Below, piece after piece: positions 1-8,275 of a stretch of 35,966 bases of DNA. Both the position numbers and the translations under genes were made by a program. Positions within the stretch are counted from its first letter, which is position 1, and each line of letters opens with the position of its first letter. The notes beneath the pieces are model-generated. The model was given only the letters and a program-made list of their open reading frames with translations, did no database searches and was not told where the DNA came from. Source of the stretch: Saprospiraceae bacterium (GTDB taxonomy: Bacteria > Bacteroidota > Bacteroidia > Chitinophagales > Saprospiraceae); the NCBI GenBank assembly GCA_020629845.1, contig JAHDCQ010000017.1:1-35966 (forward strand). The letters run 5' to 3'.

Positions 1-1
1 T

Positions 2-571
2 TCCATAGTGGATTGGGTAACGGTAGAACTACGCGATGCTACTGCACCAAGTACCCTAATAGCCGAACAAGCCGCCGCTATTCGCAAGGACGGGCATATT
101 GTGAGTGCTGTTGGCTTTGATTTTACCAATCCTGTCACCTTCGTAGGCATAGCACACGGCAATTACTACATAGCCGTGCGCCACCGCAACCACTTGGGTG
201 TGATGACGGCTGCACCACTTGCCTTAACAGAGATAGCTACTACTATTGATTTTACGAATCCGATTACGGCGGTTTACAATACATCACCTCTGGGGGCAAT
301 GGCAGATATTGGTGGAACTATGGTTCTTAAGCCTGGGGATGCTAATGGAGATAAACAAGTAATTTACAATGGAAATGGAAATGACAGAAACGCAGTATTG
401 GCAATTGTCGGTGTATTCACCTCTTCGAATATCATCTATGGTTATTACAGAGAGGATTGTAATATGGACGGACAAGTAATTTATAATGGAGGTGGAAATG
501 ATAGAAATGTAATACTTGGTACTGTCGGTGTATTTACCTCTTCGAATATTGTTTCCGAACAAATACCTTAA
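2..571 (+). CDS. C-terminal part of a secreted protein with shared module and two dockerin-like repeats (5' truncated)
   Basis: The reading frame is open to the left edge (codons for S-I precede V-D-W-V), so the real start lies outside the window and the GTG at 8 is not a start. The first 70 residues match the second half of a module also found in the genes at 608 and 19351: VDWVxxELR, then a ...AAxxxxDG... segment, then Y(Y/H)IAVxHRNHLG. After it come two repeats of the form D-x-N-x-D-x-QVIYNG-x-GNDRN-x-(V/I)L followed by VGVFTSSNI, at about residues 112-145 and 153-183. The spacing of Asp and Asn resembles the calcium loop of dockerin type I repeats, so calcium binding is inferred. No type IX sorting domain follows; the protein ends shortly after the second repeat. 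The gene probably forms a transcription unit with the next gene, 36 bases downstream. The function is unknown; a surface adhesion or assembly role is a guess. Confidence 0.8.
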   Translation, partial: SIVDWVTVELRDATAPSTLIAEQAAAIRKDGHIVSAVGFDFTNPVTFVGIAHGNYYIAVRHRNHLGVMTAAPLALTEIATTIDFTNPITAVYNTSPLGAMADIGGTMVLKPGDANGDKQVIYNGNGNDRNAVLAIVGVFTSSNIIYGYYREDCNMDGQVIYNGGGNDRNVILGTVGVFTSSNIVSEQIP

Positions 572-607
572 CCCAAAACAATTCATTCACAATAAAAAAA
601 ATAGAAC

Positions 608-2485
608 ATGAAAAATATAATGCAATATCTTTTTATAGGCTTTTTCTTCCAAATGACCAGCGTTTTCGCGCAGCCTGGTTGTCATCCTGATTATGATGCG
701 CTTATAGCCATTTATAATGCTACGGGCGGTGCTACTTGGTCGGATAATACAGGCTGGATAGATGGCGCGGCAGGCACCGACTGTACGCCTTGTAGTTGGT
801 ATGGGGTCACTTGCGATGGAGCAAATCGAGTGACGACACTAGCCCTCAATTGGAATAATCTAACAGGTACATTGCCTACTGAAATCGGTGATTTATCAGA
901 ATTGCAGGAGCTAAATTTAGTAGCGAATACTATAGGTGGCAGTTTGCCTGTAGAACTTGGGAATCTAAGCAAACTGGAAAAATTTGAACTAGCAAGCAAT
1001 CAATTTACTGGTACCATTCCTACAGAATTGGGCAACCTGACAAAGCTCATCATGTTTCGCTTAGACGAAAATCAGCTCACAGGCACTATTCCTGTAGAAT
1101 TGGGAAATTTTTCGCGCTTGCAAGGCTTAGACTTGTCTATCAATCAATTGACAGGCACTATTCCTGTAGAATTCGGCAATTTGAAGGCTTTAGCTGTTTT
1201 AAAACTTAACGAAAATCAGCTTACAGGCACTATTCCATCGGAGATTGGCAACTTAAAAAAACTCATTATACTTAACCTGAGTGTTAATCAACTTACTGGT
1301 AGCATTCCTGTAGAAATAGGTGGTTTGACCGAGATGCACTACCTATACTTAAATGATAATCAGTTATCTGGTTGTTTTCCGAACTTTTTGAAGAGTCGTT
1401 GTCCTGAACTAGCTGTCGCAGACATGAACAATAATCCAAGTTTGACAGGCGACTTTACGAATTTCTGTGCTACAGGTGCAGGGGGTTGCCCTGAGGACAT
1501 CTCTTTCTGCCACCCTGATTATGCTGCGTTGATGGCATTATATGGCTCTACGGATGGTCCAAATTGGACGAACAATACAGGCTGGGTAGATGGTGCAGCA
1601 GGCTTTGATTGCGATGTATGTAATTGGCATGGAGTATCTTGTAATATCTATGGACGGGTGAGCAGAGTTGATTTATCGAATAATCAGCTTAGTGGCACCA
1701 TCCCAACTGAAATAGGCGATATGACTTACCTACAGATATTAATGCTAGAACGAAACCAACTTACAGGGACTATACCAGCCGAAATTGGTTATCTGTCTAA
1801 TCTCTTCTATCTATCCTTGAATGATAATCAACTATCAGGCATGCTCCCACTCGAATTAGGGAACTTAACCGAATTAGGATTTTTAAGTGTTTCTGCTAAT
1901 CAATTGAGTGGCAATATTCCTGCTGGCTTAGGCAATTTCGGCGATATAATTGCCCTATACATGAACGACAACCAATTGAGCGGTTGTTTCCCAGAGAGTT
2001 TATCGAACTTGTGTCCAAGCATTTCGTACTACGATTTTTCTAGCAACCCATTGCTGCCTAATAGCGGTGATTTCGCTGATTTCTGTGCAAATGGTACAGG
2101 TGCTTGTGCTATGGAGTTAGCTATTAAGATTTTCCTTCAAGGTCCATTTGACAATAGCACCGACTTGATGGGCGACGATTTGCGCCAAGCAAGTTTGTTG
2201 CCGTCTAGCTTCGGCGGCAATAATCTTACGGGAGCGAATGTATTGGCTACTACAGGCAATGATGCCATCGTGGATTGGGTAGAGATAGAATTGCGCCCTT
2301 CTAATGACCCAAGCACCGTTATATCACAACGTGCTGCATTGCTACAGCGTGATGGCGACGTGGTGGATGTAGATGGTGTTTCGCCCTTGAATTATGATAC
2401 GCTTCCAGCAGGCGATTATCATATTGCTGTGAAGCATCGCAATCACTTAGGCATCATGTCCAATATGACAGTTACGGTGAATTAA
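608..2485 (+). CDS. Secreted leucine-rich-repeat protein with two N-cap blocks and a C-terminal shared module
   Basis: The product has 625 residues. Residues 1-21 are a signal peptide ending VFA before QPG. Residues 24-70 form a cysteine-containing cap of the plant LRR N-terminal type (CHPDYDALIAIYNATGG...W...GVTCDG). About eight plant-type LRRs follow (LxxLxLxxNxLTGTIPxELGNL). A second copy of the cap (CHPDYAALMALYGSTDG...GVSCN) starts near residue 303 and is followed by five or six more LRRs to about 495. Residues 502-625 are the module also seen in the genes at 2 and 19351 (IKIFLQG, DDLR, VDWVEIELR, AALLQRDGDVVD, AVKHRNHLG). The protein therefore looks like an internal duplication of cap plus LRRs joined to the module. 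The start is set by the signal peptide; no Shine-Dalgarno is visible. A terminator hairpin follows at 2536. It is likely exported and binds protein or glycan, but the ligand is unknown. No canonical type A or type B sorting domain is seen. Confidence 0.92.
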   Translation: MKNIMQYLFIGFFFQMTSVFAQPGCHPDYDALIAIYNATGGATWSDNTGWIDGAAGTDCTPCSWYGVTCDGANRVTTLALNWNNLTGTLPTEIGDLSELQELNLVANTIGGSLPVELGNLSKLEKFELASNQFTGTIPTELGNLTKLIMFRLDENQLTGTIPVELGNFSRLQGLDLSINQLTGTIPVEFGNLKALAVLKLNENQLTGTIPSEIGNLKKLIILNLSVNQLTGSIPVEIGGLTEMHYLYLNDNQLSGCFPNFLKSRCPELAVADMNNNPSLTGDFTNFCATGAGGCPEDISFCHPDYAALMALYGSTDGPNWTNNTGWVDGAAGFDCDVCNWHGVSCNIYGRVSRVDLSNNQLSGTIPTEIGDMTYLQILMLERNQLTGTIPAEIGYLSNLFYLSLNDNQLSGMLPLELGNLTELGFLSVSANQLSGNIPAGLGNFGDIIALYMNDNQLSGCFPESLSNLCPSISYYDFSSNPLLPNSGDFADFCANGTGACAMELAIKIFLQGPFDNSTDLMGDDLRQASLLPSSFGGNNLTGANVLATTGNDAIVDWVEIELRPSNDPSTVISQRAALLQRDGDVVDVDGVSPLNYDTLPAGDYHIAVKHRNHLGIMSNMTVTVN

Positions 2486-2535
2486 GTAGTCGGACATAAA
2501 TTCAACATATCAATAATTACTGAACTAACTGTGCG

Positions 2536-2569
2536 GCCGTCGAACATCTTTGTTTGGCGGCTTTTTTTT
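2536..2569 (+). terminator. Rho-independent terminator after the LRR gene
   Basis: A 10-bp stem (GCCGTCGAAC pairing with GTTTGGCGGC, two G-U pairs) closes a 6-base loop and is followed by eight T residues. It lies 50 bases after the stop of the LRR gene and before the regulator at 2715. Confidence 0.85.
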
Positions 2570-2714
2570 CATAAAAGCCCTCTCAAAATTCTATCTTCCT
2601 AAGAATTATTCCTAATTTCATACTTTTTGACAAAATAAGATGAACTATTCTGTACAAGCTACGTTAGGGCTGTATTAGTGATACCGCTAAAAAATTGATT
2701 TAAAAGCGATTATA

Positions 2715-3596
2715 TTGGCAATCTATTCAATTCGAGATTTGGAAAAGCTTTCAGGCATCAAAGCGCATACCATTCGCATCTGGGAGCAACGCTATGGCAT
2801 TTTGGAGCCGCAGCGCACCCAAACCAATATTCGCTATTATCAAGATGAAGACCTGAAGTTCCTGCTCAATGTCGCACTGCTGAATCGTAATGGCATAAAA
2901 ATCTCCAAAATAGCTAAATTGAGTAAAGCAGAAATAGCTGAAAAAGTAGCGGCAATTTCGGAAATCAATTTTGAGTATAGCACCCAACTCGACGCGCTCA
3001 CCATTTCCATGATTGAGATGGATGAATACAAATTCGACCGCATCATCACGATGAATATTCAACAAATGGGCTTCGAGCGCACGATGACGGAAGTGATTCA
3101 TCCCTTCTTGGATAAGTTGAGTTTGCTGTGGCTTACGGGCTCTATCAATCCGGTACAGGAAAATTTTATTAGTTACCTCATCCGTCAAAAAATCATTGTA
3201 GCTATTGACCACGAAGCTTTTGCTATCGGTGCAAACACCCAAAAATTTCTACTCTATCTGCCCGAAGGCGAACGTCAAGAGTTGAGCTTGCTATTTTTGC
3301 ATTATTTACTAAAGTCGCGGCGCAAACAAGTCATTTATTTAGGACAAGATATTTCCACCAATGATCTACAAGATGCCTATAAAATCCATAAACCCGACTA
3401 TATTTACACTATGATTACGGAAACCTTTGCAAAGCAATCGGTGCAGCAATATACTGATAGCTTGGCGGAGCAGTTTCCTGAAAGTCAAATTTTGCTTTCG
3501 GGCTATCAGGTCATCGCGCAAAATGTGGAATCCACTCAACGCGTACATATTTTAAAAAGCTTGGAGCAAACAATTCACTTCCTCGATAGTTTATAA
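2715..3596 (+). CDS. MerR-family transcriptional regulator with a C-terminal B12-binding-fold domain
   Basis: The product has 293 residues. Residues 2-70 are a MerR winged helix (YSIRDLEKLSGIKAHTIRIWEQRY, typical of the family). Residues about 95-175 resemble the helical cap, and 176-290 the Rossmann-like B12-binding domain, of CarH/LitR light-dependent regulators. Two signature positions differ from cobalamin-binding members: the W-x9-E-H motif reads W139-x9-E149-N150, and the E-x-H that supplies the lower cobalt ligand reads E186-R-Q188. Cobalamin binding is therefore doubtful; the fold may serve only for dimerisation. The start is TTG at 2715: an in-frame stop lies at 2688 and no ATG occurs before the conserved helix. 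No photolyase or carotenoid gene is adjacent, so the target is unknown. Family assignment is firm; the ligand is not. Confidence 0.9.
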   Translation: MAIYSIRDLEKLSGIKAHTIRIWEQRYGILEPQRTQTNIRYYQDEDLKFLLNVALLNRNGIKISKIAKLSKAEIAEKVAAISEINFEYSTQLDALTISMIEMDEYKFDRIITMNIQQMGFERTMTEVIHPFLDKLSLLWLTGSINPVQENFISYLIRQKIIVAIDHEAFAIGANTQKFLLYLPEGERQELSLLFLHYLLKSRRKQVIYLGQDISTNDLQDAYKIHKPDYIYTMITETFAKQSVQQYTDSLAEQFPESQILLSGYQVIAQNVESTQRVHILKSLEQTIHFLDSL

Positions 3597-3733
3597 CATA
3601 TTATCAAAACATTCCCATAACTGGTTCCATCTTGTAATGTATTCAGGTGTATAAGTGCACTTGCAAGAGCGAGTAATCGGACTATCGTATCACTTAATAC
3701 ATTTTTTTTATAAAAATTAAAATCATTTTTACG

Positions 3734-4408
3734 ATGAAAATTGCGCTTAAAACAATGTTATTGTTAGCAATGGTAGGATTCATGGCAGCTTGTAGTTCAG
3801 CAGGCGATGGTGAAAAAGTAGAGGCAAAAGAAGCAACAGAGGAAGCAGCAGCAGCTACCGCAGCAGCACAAACCTTCAATTTGGATACTGCTAATAGTGC
3901 TATTAATTGGAAAGGCATGAAAAAATTTGTAGGTGGCGAGCATACTGGAACGCTGTCACTTGCTGATGGTACGCTTTCGGTAGAAGGAGGCAACTTGGCA
4001 GCAGGAAAATTTACCATTGATATGGGATCTATGAAGAATACCGATATTGAAGATGAAGAAGGTGCGGGCCAACTCGTAGGTCACTTAGCTTCCCCTGATT
4101 TCTTTAACGTAGCTGAACATCCAACTGCTATGTTTGAAATTACGGGTGTGAAAGCCGTAGACGGGGACATGAAAGTAACGCACAATATTACAGGCAACCT
4201 AACGCTACTAGGTGTAACAAAGCAAGTAACTTTGCCTGCGAATGTAGCAGTTGCTGGTGGCAAATTGACGGCTACTACACCTGAGTTCAATATTGACCGT
4301 ACGCAATGGGGCATTAACTATGGTGGTGAAGGCATTGCAGATTTGGCAAAAGATAGAATCATCAGCCATGATATTACACTGCAAATCACATTGAACGCAG
4401 CGAGCTAA
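3734..4408 (+). CDS. YceI-like domain lipoprotein
   Basis: The product has 224 residues. Residues 1-20 are a lipoprotein signal with the lipobox MAAC (Cys20), so the protein is probably anchored in a membrane. A short Ala/Glu-rich linker (about 26-46) follows. The rest is a YceI-like domain: it opens with FNLDTANSAINWKGMK, contains the blocks GGEHTGTLSLADG and VGHLASPDFFNVAEHPTAMFEITG, and ends with DRTQWGINYGGEG before a basic/acidic tail. YceI proteins are lipocalin-like barrels that bind isoprenoid-type lipids; here that is inferred from family only. The gene stands alone between the regulator and a hairpin at 4427, with a 137-base leader region. The start is fixed by the lipoprotein signal. 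Confidence 0.93.
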   Translation: MKIALKTMLLLAMVGFMAACSSAGDGEKVEAKEATEEAAAATAAAQTFNLDTANSAINWKGMKKFVGGEHTGTLSLADGTLSVEGGNLAAGKFTIDMGSMKNTDIEDEEGAGQLVGHLASPDFFNVAEHPTAMFEITGVKAVDGDMKVTHNITGNLTLLGVTKQVTLPANVAVAGGKLTATTPEFNIDRTQWGINYGGEGIADLAKDRIISHDITLQITLNAAS

Positions 4409-4426
4409 AATAAGAACTGAATATTT

Positions 4427-4483
4427 AATGCTACAATGCGATAATACTACACAGTATTTTCCCTATTATCGCATTGTAGCATT
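4427..4483. repeat. Perfect 20-bp inverted repeat built from an iterated word
   Basis: Arms 4427-4446 and 4464-4483 are exact reverse complements (arm begins AATGCTACAATGCG) around a 17-base loop. The right arm runs on into a second copy of the word ATTGTAGC, so the words GCATTGTAGC and ATTGTAGCAT overlap in tandem. It starts 19 bases after the YceI gene. There is no T tract on either side, so it is not a classical intrinsic terminator, although it could protect the 3' end of the mRNA. Confidence 0.8.
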
Positions 4484-4680
4484 GTAGCATTATCACATTA
4501 AAATGATTCACTCCTTCACTCATTTTTTGCCAACATTGTGCAAGAGTTGGTGAGTAAGGTACTAAATATAGTGTAAATTAAAACAGCTTGAAAACCCAAT
4601 TTTTAGCTTCATTTTGAAACTTTTTTCTAAAAAATCGTCAAAGAGATTGTAACTGTTTTTTTTGATAAAGAATAGAGACA

Positions 4681-5304
4681 ATGGCAGAAAAAAAACGTCG
4701 CTTATTACGCCCTTACGAATGGGTACTATTGATTTTTGTGGGTATCATCATGGTGCATTTCGGTTTGCAAGCCTTAGGCGTACCTATGCATGGGCGAAAT
4801 TCTGAAATGACATGGCTAGATAAACCTAGTGTACGAGAAAAGCCCTTCTCCCCTAGCCCTGACCTGACGAGAACAAGAGCGGTAAATAATGAACTCGACC
4901 AACTTGCCGACCAATTCGCAGAAGGCGATAGCTTTAGGGCGAAGCCGCAAGATATACAACCCAAAGGCTTAAATGAAGATGAAGCAGAGTTCTACCGCGA
5001 CTTACAACAACGCAAGGGTAAAAGCGACTTTTCAGCTAGAGATTGGGCAAGAGTAGTAAAGACCTCTTATATTACTTATAAAACAGTACGTTCCATTTTC
5101 GACCTCGCGGATGGCAGCGAAGACCATGATGTGAGTGAGGGCAAAATTGGGCAAATACTAGAGGATGTAGAACTCACCAATCGGGCGTTTACGCGCTTGG
5201 AGCAAGACTTTGGCGTACCAAGAGAACGCTTGGAGGCTTTTGCAATGCGTGGCGGTAGAGCCTTGAACGATTGGGCTACCTTTATAGACCAAAATAAACG
5301 ATAA
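4681..5304 (+). CDS. Membrane-anchored protein of unknown function
   Basis: The product has 207 residues and I do not recognise the family. A basic N-terminus (AEKKRRLLRPYEW) precedes one membrane helix at about 13-32 (VLLIFVGIIMVHFGLQALGV), which reads as an uncleaved signal anchor. Residues 33-207 are charged and mostly helical, without cysteine pairs, repeats or a known catalytic motif; a Gln/Lys/Asp-rich stretch lies at about 95-110 and the tail reads RALNDWATFIDQNKR. The gene is single, preceded by a 272-base AT-rich leader that includes the hairpin at 4427, and converges on the sensor kinase at 5359, from which it is separated by an inverted repeat. The ATG at 4681 is the only start before the anchor. 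Confidence 0.8.
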   Translation: MAEKKRRLLRPYEWVLLIFVGIIMVHFGLQALGVPMHGRNSEMTWLDKPSVREKPFSPSPDLTRTRAVNNELDQLADQFAEGDSFRAKPQDIQPKGLNEDEAEFYRDLQQRKGKSDFSARDWARVVKTSYITYKTVRSIFDLADGSEDHDVSEGKIGQILEDVELTNRAFTRLEQDFGVPRERLEAFAMRGGRALNDWATFIDQNKR

Positions 5305-5352
5305 TACCAATCCATGTTCAAAAGTTGTATTATACTGAATATGGATTGGTAT
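5304..5352. terminator. Bidirectional hairpin between convergent genes
   Basis: ATACCAATCCATGTTCA (5304-5320) pairs with TGAATATGGATTGGTAT (5336-5352), a 17-bp stem with one G-U pair and a 15-base loop. It sits exactly between the stop of the gene at 4681 and the stop of the kinase at 5359. It lacks a strong T tract but its position suits a two-way terminator. Confidence 0.6.
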
Positions 5353-5358
5353 AAGCCA

Positions 5359-7800
5359 TCAATGTAAGTGCCGTATCAAGCAATCCATTAGCGATGCACG
5401 TTTAAAAGGTTTACTCAAATAACCATCAAACTTTGCTTGAAGTAAAGCATGAATATCTTCTTCCTGACTAATAGCAGTAAGTGCCACAATAGGAGTATCT
5501 ACTGCCTGTGCTTTTAGGTAATTCGCGACATCAATGCCATTCATTTGTGGTATTTGCACATCCATCAAAATCAAGTCAACTTCGGTATGCTGTTCAGCTA
5601 GTCGAATGGCTTCTTGTCCCGTTTTTGCTCGAATAATACGCGCCTCCAAAGGTTCTACTATTTTCTGAATGAGTTTAGCATTGAAATCTAGATCATCGGC
5701 TAATAAAATGGTCTTTCCTTTGAGGGATATATGCTTTCCATTCACCTCTGTTTTTGGAGTAGGAGCTTTATTTGGCATCACTTCATAAGGGAGACTAAAG
5801 TAAAAGGTAGTGCCTTTATGTTCTTCGGACTCAAAGTAAATATCTCCCTCCAATAGCGAAGTCAAACCCTTTGATATGGACAGCCCCAAGCCTGTGCCGT
5901 CATAAGTTCGTGCATAACCTATTTCCGCTTGCTGAAAACGTTCAAATACGAACTCTTTTTTATCATCAGGAATCCCGACTCCGGTATCTTTTATTGTAAA
6001 AATCAAACTATCTTTCTGAAGATGACAGGATAATTCTACCTTGCCTTGTTTTGTGAATTTAATGGCATTACTGAGCAAATTAGTTAGCACCTGTCGTACT
6101 TTTTTCTTATCCGAAAACACAAGCAAATCTGACGCAATAACATCAGGATGCAATAGAAGTTCAATACCTTTTTCTTGAGCAACTGGATAAAACAATACGT
6201 AGAGTTGACGCATAAAAGGTAGCAATTGAAAATGCTCCTTCTGCACCTTGACTGTGCCTGTTTCTATTTTAGCAATATCCAGTAAATCATCCACAATTTG
6301 CATAAGATGCTGACAATTATCATTGATGATATTGGCGTATTCATGCTTTTCATATTCTTCGGTATCGGGCGAGAGCATGAGTTCTGAAAAGCCTAAAATA
6401 CCATTCATAGGTGTTCGGATTTCATGCGATATATTTGCGATGAATGCAGATTTTAGACGGTCACTTTCTTGGGCTTTATACAATAGGTTCTTCATCTGCA
6501 TTTGTTGTTCTTTTCGGCGAGTTACATTTTTGATTACAAGCATACTACCAAATATGTTGCCACGCTTATCTCTAGCGGGCGCATGTACAAATTTGAAATA
6601 GTAATCCTTTTTTTTATGAGATATTTTTGATTCTACTGCAGTTGTTTTCCCTAATTGAGCATCAGCGATTAATGCATTATGGTCGTCTATATACTCTTTA
6701 GGTACATAATCTTCAATTAAGGCATTGGGCTGTAATTCTTTATCCAAAAGTAATCGGAATGTATATTCTGATATTTTATTAAAGGCTACTAGCCGCTTCG
6801 TTTTATCAAATGCCAGAATACCATCCAAAGTACTATCAAATACCCCATTTAGTATAGCAGCTTGCCTGTTAAGTAGTAGACTATTCCGCATTTTTTCACT
6901 TACATCAATGCCTACTCCCAAAACGCCTATCAACTCTTGTTTACCATCAAAAAATGGTGTTTTGGTAAAATCAAGCCAGTATTCTTTCCCTGCTTTTTCT
7001 ATTAAAATATTCTCTACGCGTACTTCTTCTAAATTTTGCATCACTTGCTTATCATCAGCTTGGAAAGACGTACTAGAGGTCGTCATTAGCTCCTCTAGTT
7101 TTTTCCCCTTACATGCTTCTACACTTAGCCCTACAAATTGTGCAAAGGCTTCATTTACTGAAATAATTTTACCCGATAGATTTTGAATAAAAATAAGACT
7201 GGAATTAGCTTTAGCTACGCGTTGCATCACAAAGTCAGCTGTAGAAATGCTTTGTTCGTATTTTTCCTTTGCAAAGTTATGTGCCAGATGCACCGATAAA
7301 ATACTCACTAAGCCAACAATACCCAATATCACTTCTAGCAGCACACGCTCTGTCGGGCTATGATAGGTGAGTGAAAAATCTAAACTATTGCAATAAAATA
7401 ATATGCCTATACTCAATATGAACATGATGGTATTAAACCACTTCAATAATTTGCTATTAGCGATATGAGCAACCATAAAATGGATACCTGTCATAGAAAA
7501 AATAGTGCCATAGTAAATTGGCCCTGAAAAAATTGGGATAGTAGCTAATTGAGCATAGTAAGTGAAGATAACTATAAATAAGGCAATAGTTAGATAACCA
7601 TTTAAAGCTAAAGAGATAGTGAATGCAATAATAGCTAAAGCAATAAACTCTGCATAAGTCCCAGAAAGATTTTGTTGTATGAGGACATCATACAAACCTA
7701 GAATAGCAATTGCAATAAAAAAAGAAAATTGGATATATATAAAAAACCGTACCTTATCTCTAAGGTCAGTATTTCCATACCTCATTAGCTTATTCAACAT
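5359..7800 (-). CDS. Membrane-bound PAS hybrid sensor histidine kinase with receiver domain
   Basis: The product has 813 residues. Five or six hydrophobic helices occupy about 20-175 (membrane sensor region without a large outside loop). Two PAS/PAC units follow, about 190-300 (ending IGVLGVGIDVSEKMR) and 310-430 (ending GSMLVIKNVTRRKEQ). The HisKA dimerisation helix carries the phosphorylated His459 in NISHEIRTPMNG. The ATPase domain shows the N box near 574-582 (NLLSNAIKF), DTGVGI at 605-610 and GTGLGL at 635-640. A receiver domain closes the protein (about 695-813) with acidic pair D702-D703, phosphoacceptor D747 (LILMDVQIPQMNG) and Lys797. The kinase can therefore pass phosphate within itself and needs an external Hpt or regulator as output; none is adjacent. 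The gene is monocistronic with a 475-base upstream region. Confidence 0.95.
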   Translation of the reverse strand: MLNKLMRYGNTDLRDKVRFFIYIQFSFFIAIAILGLYDVLIQQNLSGTYAEFIALAIIAFTISLALNGYLTIALFIVIFTYYAQLATIPIFSGPIYYGTIFSMTGIHFMVAHIANSKLLKWFNTIMFILSIGILFYCNSLDFSLTYHSPTERVLLEVILGIVGLVSILSVHLAHNFAKEKYEQSISTADFVMQRVAKANSSLIFIQNLSGKIISVNEAFAQFVGLSVEACKGKKLEELMTTSSTSFQADDKQVMQNLEEVRVENILIEKAGKEYWLDFTKTPFFDGKQELIGVLGVGIDVSEKMRNSLLLNRQAAILNGVFDSTLDGILAFDKTKRLVAFNKISEYTFRLLLDKELQPNALIEDYVPKEYIDDHNALIADAQLGKTTAVESKISHKKKDYYFKFVHAPARDKRGNIFGSMLVIKNVTRRKEQQMQMKNLLYKAQESDRLKSAFIANISHEIRTPMNGILGFSELMLSPDTEEYEKHEYANIINDNCQHLMQIVDDLLDIAKIETGTVKVQKEHFQLLPFMRQLYVLFYPVAQEKGIELLLHPDVIASDLLVFSDKKKVRQVLTNLLSNAIKFTKQGKVELSCHLQKDSLIFTIKDTGVGIPDDKKEFVFERFQQAEIGYARTYDGTGLGLSISKGLTSLLEGDIYFESEEHKGTTFYFSLPYEVMPNKAPTPKTEVNGKHISLKGKTILLADDLDFNAKLIQKIVEPLEARIIRAKTGQEAIRLAEQHTEVDLILMDVQIPQMNGIDVANYLKAQAVDTPIVALTAISQEEDIHALLQAKFDGYLSKPFKRASLMDCLIRHLH

Positions 7801-8275
7801 AGCTGGCCTATTTGCTTTTCAGAAATTGAAATGAGAACCACTTACATAGGCAAGTAAAATTATATAGCAGATAGTATTGTAGATATTGGGTTAGATTTCG
7901 TTGTAAGATATAAAATTAAATAATAATTTGTACACAAAAACCTGCTTGCTGTGTATATAAAGATGAATTTGGCAAATAAAGTGTCGTTTTTTAGTGATTG
8001 TTAGTTCTAAACTGGTAGTAATTCATAAAAACAAAACAAGGAAAGTTTGGTCATTTGAAGATTAGTTGGAGGAACGACTTCCCTTGTTTTTCTAAATTCA
8101 TTTCTACAAAAGGACTTTGATTTGATGGAAGCTATACGTTTTCATTTGATTCTACTACAAAGATAAGGCAAGTATGCCTTCCAAACTGACGAAACTGATG
8201 AAAGTAGCCTCTCATTACTTGAACTATGAATATGAGCGTATGAAGTGTATTTTTCTAAAAGCTTGTTTGGACCTT
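7801..8275. other. Intergenic region between two minus-strand kinases
   Basis: This 475-base AT-rich stretch holds no convincing gene. It contains an inverted repeat, AAAACAAGGAAAGT (8033-8046) against ACTTCCCTTGTTTT (8077-8090), with one mismatch; read on the minus strand it lies downstream of the kinase at 8276 and is followed by a T-rich run, so it may terminate that gene. A short perfect hairpin, AAGGCA-AGTA-TGCCTT, lies at 8165-8180. The promoter of the 5359-7800 kinase should be here but I could not find a convincing -33/-7 pair. Confidence 0.5.

Noticed and set aside
284-586. Minus-strand 100-residue open frame
   Set aside because: It is the antisense of the repeats in the gene at 2-571, with no start signal and a composition typical of a shadow frame.
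2751-3242. Minus-strand 163-residue open frame
   Set aside because: It lies wholly inside the MerR/B12-fold gene, which has unmistakable family motifs on the plus strand.
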